Source of the DNA: Pseudomaricurvus sp033283335
GTDB taxonomy: Bacteria; Pseudomonadota; Gammaproteobacteria; Pseudomonadales; Cellvibrionaceae
Assembly: GCA_033283335.1 (NCBI GenBank)
Contig: JAWMQP010000003.1
Coordinates: forward strand, 372,001-436,000
Length of the DNA: 64,000 nt
Direction of reading: 5' to 3'
How positions within the stretch are numbered: the first letter of the stretch is position 1; each line of letters starts with the position of its first letter. Below are positions 59,501 to 64,000 of the stretch, piece by piece. Below the pieces are notes generated by a model that did not search any database, was not told the DNA's origin, and was given only the letters and a program-made list of their open reading frames with translations. A program made the position numbers and the translations under genes.

Positions 59501-60646
59501 TCATTGATTTTTGTATTTACGATATTCTTCCCAGAGTTTTTCCCGCAGTTTGGGGTCGGGTTCGTTTAAGGCGGCTTCGCGTATCTGGCGGGCGATAACA
59601 TCGTCGTCGCTGCCATCAGGAATATCCGCTGGCGGTGGGTAAGCGGCTTTGTGCTGATAATCGCCTTCGCGACTCTGATTGCCAGCTGGCCGGTTACCGC
59701 CACCGGAAGAGCGGGATTGATTGTCATTGCCTTGACCGCCTTCGCCTACACCCTCAGGGCCTGGAGGTGATGGCGGTGCCTCACCACCATAGCCACTGTC
59801 TTCTCCGTCACTCTCCTGATCACCCTCGTCATAGGGTAAGCCACCACCAGCATCAGCGGCTTCCAGTTCTTCCTCGCTGCCCTGTTGGTTGGACTGGCTG
59901 AGAACGTATTCGCGCTCGCGCAGGATCATGCCGTCATAGCTGGCCATGGATTCATCCAGCTGGCCTTCGAGAATGGCGATACGCTCACTGGTGGTCATGG
60001 GCCCGGTATTCGCCGGGGAGGATGACGAGCGACCGCCGGACTGTCCACCCGCTGCGGCTTCTGCGGATGAACTGGAAGCGTTTGCAGAGCTTGAGGCACT
60101 GGCGGAACTGGAAGACGAGTTGGAGCTATTGGATGCACTGGAAGAGGCGCTGGACTCTTCTTCGGAGAAATCGATGTCATCGCTGGGCGACGATTCTTCC
60201 GCCTGGGGATCTTCAAAGTCACTAGAGGAAGGACCGCCTTCTTCCCAGGGGGGGCGCTCTGCTTGAGAGTCTGATCCCTCACTGCCGCGTTCACTCTCGC
60301 GTCCGGCCGGAGGCTGTGCATTACCGGGTTGCCCCTGTTGGCGGGAGTCTGCATTCCTGCTGTCGGCATCACTACTGGAGGTGCGCGAAGAGTCACTCCT
60401 GGACTGAGATGAGGAGGGGCCGCTGGGCGTTGGCATGGCTGGTGCCGAGGCGCCGGGTGAACTGGAGCTGCTCGAAGAGGATGACGAGCTGCTGGCCGTG
60501 GAAGACGAACTGCTGGAACTGGAGGGTGAGCTGGGCGATGGGGTGGAAGGGCTCGACGTGGACTGCTGTTGCTCCTTGCAACCGGCAAGGACCAGTATCG
60601 AAATGGCAGTTGCTAGCAGTACCTTGTGCTTGCCCGTTCTAACCAT
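59501..60646 (-). CDS. Serine-rich low-complexity lipoprotein (cluster gene)
   Basis: A 381-residue lipoprotein with lipobox LVLAGC (Cys23). Residues about 30-210 are almost entirely Ser with Pro, Ala, Gly, Gln and acidic residues, including poly-Ser runs of 8 and 12, so a long flexible tether is likely. Two islands are structured: a helix near 215-240 (SERIAILEGQLDESMASY) and a C-terminal helix near 345-381 (DDDVIARQIREAALNEPDPK, REKLWEEYRKYK) that is likely the conserved functional part. First cotranscribed gene of the tightly packed set. Confidence 0.78.
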   Translation of the reverse strand: MVRTGKHKVLLATAISILVLAGCKEQQQSTSSPSTPSPSSPSSSSSSSSTASSSSSSSSSSSSPGASAPAMPTPSGPSSSQSRSDSSRTSSSDADSRNADSRQQGQPGNAQPPAGRESERGSEGSDSQAERPPWEEGGPSSSDFEDPQAEESSPSDDIDFSEEESSASSSASNSSNSSSSSASASSSANASSSSAEAAAGGQSGGRSSSSPANTGPMTTSERIAILEGQLDESMASYDGMILREREYVLSQSNQQGSEEELEAADAGGGLPYDEGDQESDGEDSGYGGEAPPSPPGPEGVGEGGQGNDNQSRSSGGGNRPAGNQSREGDYQHKAAYPPPADIPDGSDDDVIARQIREAALNEPDPKLREKLWEEYRKYKNQ

Positions 60647-60919
60647 TAAAGCTAAACCCCTTATTCCTTGTTAAACAGCTGCCCTAGAGAATAACCATTT
60701 ACCCATAACTGCAATGTAGCAGCATATACGCCTCTCTGTCAGCTTCACCGACCTCGCTTAGATTGGAGTTCACTGGAGTCCAATAGTTCGCCAGGTTTTG
60801 GAATCGGCCGACAAAAAATACCCTATTGACGAAACTCGCGCCCAGTCGTCATGCCTTCCCGCTAGTGTAGTCGCGTCTGGGTGAATGGTGTGTGAACAGA
60901 AAGGCTGTAACTTCGCCAG
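60647..60919 (-). other. Gap before the serine-rich lipoprotein gene
   Basis: 273 bases between the TPR/TonB-C gene stop and the serine-rich lipoprotein start, the only sizeable gap in the cluster. I see no terminator and no recognisable gene, only moderately AT-rich sequence near 60650-60730 that may hold a promoter for the downstream twelve genes. Confidence 0.35.
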
Positions 60920-62254
60920 CTATTCTGAATCGGAGAAAACGTAACGATGGGTGAGGTTCTCTGTGTCCGTTGGAGACCCATCGGCGAATCGGGGCCTGAA
61001 CTTGGTGGTTTTGAGAGCCTTGCGAACATGAGAACGGTTGCGCACGCTGTCTTCGGGGAAGGCTTCCAGAATTTCGATATTGCGGGCGCGTCCATGTTTG
61101 GAGACATCAAAACTGACCAGTACATACTCGTTGGACTGGTCTTCGCTTTCCGTACCGGCCTGCAGTAGTGGCAGGTCAGGCAGAGCTACGGGGCTGCCAA
61201 AAAACTTGTTCACCATGGTCTCTGCATCTGGGGTGCTGGCCAATTGATTGTAGGCCTGTTGATACATATCGATAGCGGTGTGCCAGCGGTTAAACATCAG
61301 GTTCCAGTCAGCCAGTTGAATTTGCGCCTGCACTTCTGCAGCCACGGGAGCCTGTGGGTTGGTGGCGTAGACGTGTTGAATACGGGCTATGGCATTTTTA
61401 CCGCTGCTGTAACTGTTGAGAATGTATTGTTCCAGTCGCGCCCGTTCATCGGCGCTGGCCCTGGCGCTGCCGAAACTGGTTTCGAAATCCGTGCGCTGGG
61501 CGGCGGAAGCTTGATAGGTTGCCAGGTAGTAGTTGGAGACAGTGAGGCCTTTCAGAGCACCCACCAGACGCATATCGTCCTGTCCATAGACTCGGTCGAT
61601 AATATTGATGGCCAGAGTGTAGAGGTTGTGGGCACTGATCAAGTGCTGAAATAACCCACTGCCAATATCCAGAGAATAAGCGTTGAGATGCCAGTTGCTG
61701 AGCTTGGTGATGACCGGCAACATGCGGGGATCGTCCTCGCCAAAGTTGCGGCGGTGTAACCAGTACAGGTACTGGTGGCTGTCACTGGCGGCCTCCCAGT
61801 CACCGCTGGCAACGGTGCTTTCAATCAGTCGCTCCAGTATCGGCACCTGGTTGAGGCTGTAGAGGCCCTCGTTGACGCGACTGACGTGCATGGCTCGTTT
61901 GAACACTTCAGACGCCTCTTCATGCATCCCCTGGTTTTGATAATTGACGCCCAGAGTCAGCAGCTGTTCTGAGAGTTGGTTGTAATAAGGGCCGAACTCT
62001 TGTTCCATGGAGGCGATAGCATCCAGGTAGTCGGCGGACACTGCCGATTTGCGCTGGGGGTACGCCAACGCCAACGGACTGGGAGCACTGGTGTTGGTAG
62101 CAGCGTCTTCGGCCGGCGTATTGAGTTCAGTCGGGTTGGCACTGGCCAACGAGTTGCCCGTGTTCACCAATGGGTCACTGCTCTCATTGGCCATAGACAG
62201 GCTGTGAATGGCCCCCAAAAGAACACACGACAGATAAACGAGAGACAATTTCAT
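60920..62254 (-). CDS. Exported TPR-like protein with TonB-type C-terminal domain
   Basis: A 444-residue exported protein. ATG at 62254 (MKLSLVYLSCVLLGAIHSLS) gives a signal peptide. Mature part: a disordered linker, then helical TPR-like repeats (about 80-340; QLLTLGVNYQNQGMHEEASEVF, NLMFNRWHTAIDMYQQAYNQL). The last 70 residues match the TonB C-terminal fold (VLVSFDVSKHGRARNIEIL, RNRSHVRKALKTTKFRPRF, DGSP). It has no membrane helix of its own, so it is not a normal TonB. Same strand as the cluster and likely part of it, with a 273-base gap. Confidence 0.82.
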   Translation of the reverse strand: MKLSLVYLSCVLLGAIHSLSMANESSDPLVNTGNSLASANPTELNTPAEDAATNTSAPSPLALAYPQRKSAVSADYLDAIASMEQEFGPYYNQLSEQLLTLGVNYQNQGMHEEASEVFKRAMHVSRVNEGLYSLNQVPILERLIESTVASGDWEAASDSHQYLYWLHRRNFGEDDPRMLPVITKLSNWHLNAYSLDIGSGLFQHLISAHNLYTLAINIIDRVYGQDDMRLVGALKGLTVSNYYLATYQASAAQRTDFETSFGSARASADERARLEQYILNSYSSGKNAIARIQHVYATNPQAPVAAEVQAQIQLADWNLMFNRWHTAIDMYQQAYNQLASTPDAETMVNKFFGSPVALPDLPLLQAGTESEDQSNEYVLVSFDVSKHGRARNIEILEAFPEDSVRNRSHVRKALKTTKFRPRFADGSPTDTENLTHRYVFSDSE

Positions 62255-62668
62255 AATGTTCACGTCTTCAGTAATACTAGTGTCGAATGCAGCGAAAACT
62301 TTCCCCACATTTTGCGCTGCGGGTTGAACGCAAGCCAAGGCCCTTTGGGTTCGGCTATTGCCAAAAAAGTATAGCCAAGGGGGGAGAGCCTGGAATAAGA
62401 CGTTTGAACGACTGTCATCTGTTCCCCGGGATTGAAGTTGCAGAGCAAGGTCGATACCAAAGGCTGTGAAGAGGGTTCATGATTTTGTCAAAGCCTTGTA
62501 ATACTCAGTATTTCCTGGCTGTAAGGGGCAAATTCATGGCGTAAATCCAGAGGCTTAAATATATTATGTTAATATCAAACTTAGCTTAATATCTCGAAAT
62601 ATTCTATAACAAAGGCTTCATTTTTTGTTTGAAGTGTGAAGGTGATAAGTATTGTTCAGGGAGTGGTC
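62255..62668 (+). other. Gap upstream of the hydrolase gene
   Basis: 414 bases between divergent genes with no supported coding region. The right half (62480-62640) is AT-rich with TTAATATC/TTAATATC near 62568 and 62587 and probably holds the hydrolase promoter; the left half should hold the promoter of the TPR/TonB-C gene on the other strand. Nothing else recognisable. Confidence 0.4.
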
Positions 62669-63472
62669 ATGTCGAAAACAGTGGTCATGATTCATGGGAT
62701 GTGGGGAGGGGGTTGGTACTGGCAGCCGATGAAGGCGTTTTTTCAAGCCCACGGCTATCGGGTCTTGACTCCAGATCTCCGATACCATGGTGAGGATGCT
62801 GACTCAGCGCCAATGGACCTGTTGGGGAATTTGAGCCTGACTGACTATGTCGATGATTTACAGGTCGTAATTGAAAGCCTGCCCGAGAAGCCGATTGTGA
62901 TAGGCCACTCTATGGGCGGACTGATTGCGCAAAAACTGGCAGAGAGGAATTTGGTTGCGGCCTTGGTGCTGGCTTGCCCGGCGCCACCTGCGGATGTCTT
63001 TGCCCCCAATCTTTCAGCGATAAGATCTTTTCTGCCGCTGGTGATGCGACGCAACTTCTGGAGGCGGCCCCACAAGCCCAGTTTTGCCAGTGTTGTGTAT
63101 TCGTCGTTCCAGATGATTCCGCCGGAGCATCGCCACGACTATTACCATCGACTGGTACCTGAATCTGGGCGAGTCCTTATGGAAATCGCGTTTCCGTTTC
63201 TCGATAAAGGCAACACCACCACAGTGCGGGCTTCACAAGTCAAATGCCCAACCCTGGTACTGGCGGCATCGCAGGATCGTCTGGTTCCCGCTCATGTGGT
63301 AGAGCAGGTGGCCAATAAATACCCCCAGGCCGACTATCACTGCTTCGCTGGGCATACCCATTGGTTGATTGCCGAAACCGGTTGGGAAGACAGCGGCCAG
63401 TTTATTGTCGATTGGCTGGCCGGCTTGTCCGCTCCCGAAGCGGAACGCAGTGTTCGTGCCAACAGCGCCTAG
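62669..63472 (+). CDS. Alpha/beta hydrolase
   Basis: A 267-residue hydrolase. The nucleophile elbow is GHSMGG (Ser near 84 from this start), the oxyanion region is MIHGMWGGGW and the catalytic His is in FAGHTHWL; an acid is in AASQDRLVP. No signal peptide. ATG at 62669 (MSKTVVMIHG) has GGGAG 9 bases upstream; an upstream in-frame GTG start at 62636 is unlikely. Substrate (ester, lactone or similar) unknown. Its stop overlaps the convergent DUF4126 gene by 4 bases. Confidence 0.85.
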   Translation: MSKTVVMIHGMWGGGWYWQPMKAFFQAHGYRVLTPDLRYHGEDADSAPMDLLGNLSLTDYVDDLQVVIESLPEKPIVIGHSMGGLIAQKLAERNLVAALVLACPAPPADVFAPNLSAIRSFLPLVMRRNFWRRPHKPSFASVVYSSFQMIPPEHRHDYYHRLVPESGRVLMEIAFPFLDKGNTTTVRASQVKCPTLVLAASQDRLVPAHVVEQVANKYPQADYHCFAGHTHWLIAETGWEDSGQFIVDWLAGLSAPEAERSVRANSA

Positions 63473-64000
63473 GACGATAAAATCTTTTCTCGGGTGCGGG
63501 TAAATTCCTCTTCGCTCAGTTTGCCGGATTCACGCAGCAGTTGCAGTGCTTCAATCTGCTTTAATTGCTCTTCATTGTAGCCGGGCAGCCGTCTGGTTTC
63601 CGTCGTTGGTGAGGTCGTCGGAGGGCTTGTCGGCGAGTTTGGCGGTGAGGCTGACGTTGTTGCCGATTCGGACGCAGCCGTCATCCCCAGCCAACCGCCA
63701 ATTTTCGACAGAATGGCTTTGATGACTCGCCAGATTTTGGGCAACAGCCAAATTGCCAGGCCAATAAAGACAGCCAGCAAAACCAGAAACAGCAGAGGGT
63801 AGTTAAGGGCGGTCCACAGTCCGGCGAAAACCATCAGGTCTTCAGTTAACGAGGCGCCCCAGTTGGTGAAGGGTTCCGGTGAGGTGTTGATTAAAGCCCG
63901 GGTGCCGGCCTTGGTGGCGTGACTGGTGGCAGCCAGTGTGCCGCCCATAATCCCCGCGGCCACTTCCAGCACGGGTGTAACATCACCCACCGCGCCAGCC
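63469..64000 (-). CDS. DUF4126-family membrane protein, 5' end outside window
   Basis: The visible 177 or so residues run in from the right edge (the frame is open at 64000) and end at 63469. Family-typical stretch: AAGIMGGTLAATSHATKAGTRALINTSPEPF, quoted as SHATKAGTRALINTSPEPF, followed by a helix LFLVLLAVFIGLAIWLLPKIW, then a Thr/Pro/Ser linker and an amphipathic C-terminal helix (QIEALQLLRESGKLSEEEF), a SHOCT-like end. DUF4126 proteins are integral membrane proteins of unknown function. The first ~50-80 residues are missing. Confidence 0.85.
   Translation of the reverse strand, partial: AGAVGDVTPVLEVAAGIMGGTLAATSHATKAGTRALINTSPEPFTNWGASLTEDLMVFAGLWTALNYPLLFLVLLAVFIGLAIWLLPKIWRVIKAILSKIGGWLGMTAASESATTSASPPNSPTSPPTTSPTTETRRLPGYNEEQLKQIEALQLLRESGKLSEEEFTRTREKILSS

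Noticed and set aside
46888..62254. Genomic island or recent mobile acquisition of the vWA cluster
   Set aside because: No integrase, transposase, tRNA boundary or flanking direct repeat is seen, and base composition does not look strikingly different by eye.
1..64000. tRNA or rRNA genes
   Set aside because: I looked through the intergenic regions for cloverleaf or rRNA-like sequence and saw none; a covariance-model search would settle it.

Overview
The window looks like chromosomal DNA of a free-living, respiring, probably marine gammaproteobacterium near Pseudomonas, Cellvibrionales and similar Pseudomonadales-type lineages. The reasons are: the order argG-motY-pyrC-rnt-peroxiredoxin-bfd, which I recall from Pseudomonas; a complete ccoNOQP-ccoGHIS set behind a textbook FNR/Anr box; an hdfR/maoP divergent pair; and several sodium-linked transporters (NhaC, GltS). 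Coding density is high. I see no rRNA, tRNA, CRISPR array, insertion sequence, integrase or prophage gene, so it reads as core chromosome plus one unusual gene block.

Layout. 0-5 kb: the end of one outer-membrane porin and a whole tandem copy of it, a glycerate-kinase-like P-loop kinase, NhaC, and the HdfR/MaoP pair. 5.7-11.4 kb: a RegB/RegA (PrrBA-type) redox two-component system, a TonB-dependent receptor of the copper receptor (OprC/NosA) type and a MATE exporter, with a GCGAC-type dyad between the last two. 11.4-18.3 kb: release factor 3, a PlsC-type acyltransferase, a TauE/SafE permease, a methyltransferase, an aminotransferase and several small unknowns. 18.5-24.1 kb: bfd, peroxiredoxin (behind an OxyR-like site), rnt, pyrC, motY, argG. 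24.4-34.9 kb: the cbb3 oxidase and its assembly genes, a His-tailed SafE-family membrane protein, glyoxalase I and a cyclic-nucleotide-binding-fold protein with no DNA-binding domain. 35-46.6 kb: SulP transporter, YbaK-type deacylase, exonuclease I, an exported glutaminase, small membrane proteins, an M48 protease, GltS, a phosphotransferase-fold protein and an acyl-CoA synthetase. 62.7-64 kb: an alpha/beta hydrolase and the end of a DUF4126 protein.

The most interesting block is 46.9-62.3 kb, all on the minus strand. It holds 13 genes, most packed end to end: a periplasmic TPR/TonB-C-domain protein, a serine-rich lipoprotein, a lipoprotein with a glycine-rich segment, a single-pass repeat protein, a PEGA-repeat protein fused to an FGE/sulfatase-modifying-type domain, a small exported protein, a MotA/TolQ/ExbB-type channel, an Hsp70/actin-like protein, two von Willebrand A (vWA) proteins, two more lipoproteins and an M48 lipoprotein protease. 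Each vWA protein starts with a single membrane helix (SFLD...CGFGA) whose aspartate sits where MotB/ExbD carry their ion-binding aspartate, followed by a coiled coil and the vWA domain. I read this as an ion-driven envelope machine in which vWA domains replace the usual peptidoglycan-binding or TonB partners. I do not recognise it as a characterised system; its substrate and function are unknown.

How the parts may work together: RegBA, the copper-receptor-like protein and the cbb3 oxidase with its CcoI copper ATPase form a plausible low-oxygen respiration and copper-supply theme. The exported glutaminase and GltS form a plausible periplasmic glutamine-to-glutamate salvage route.
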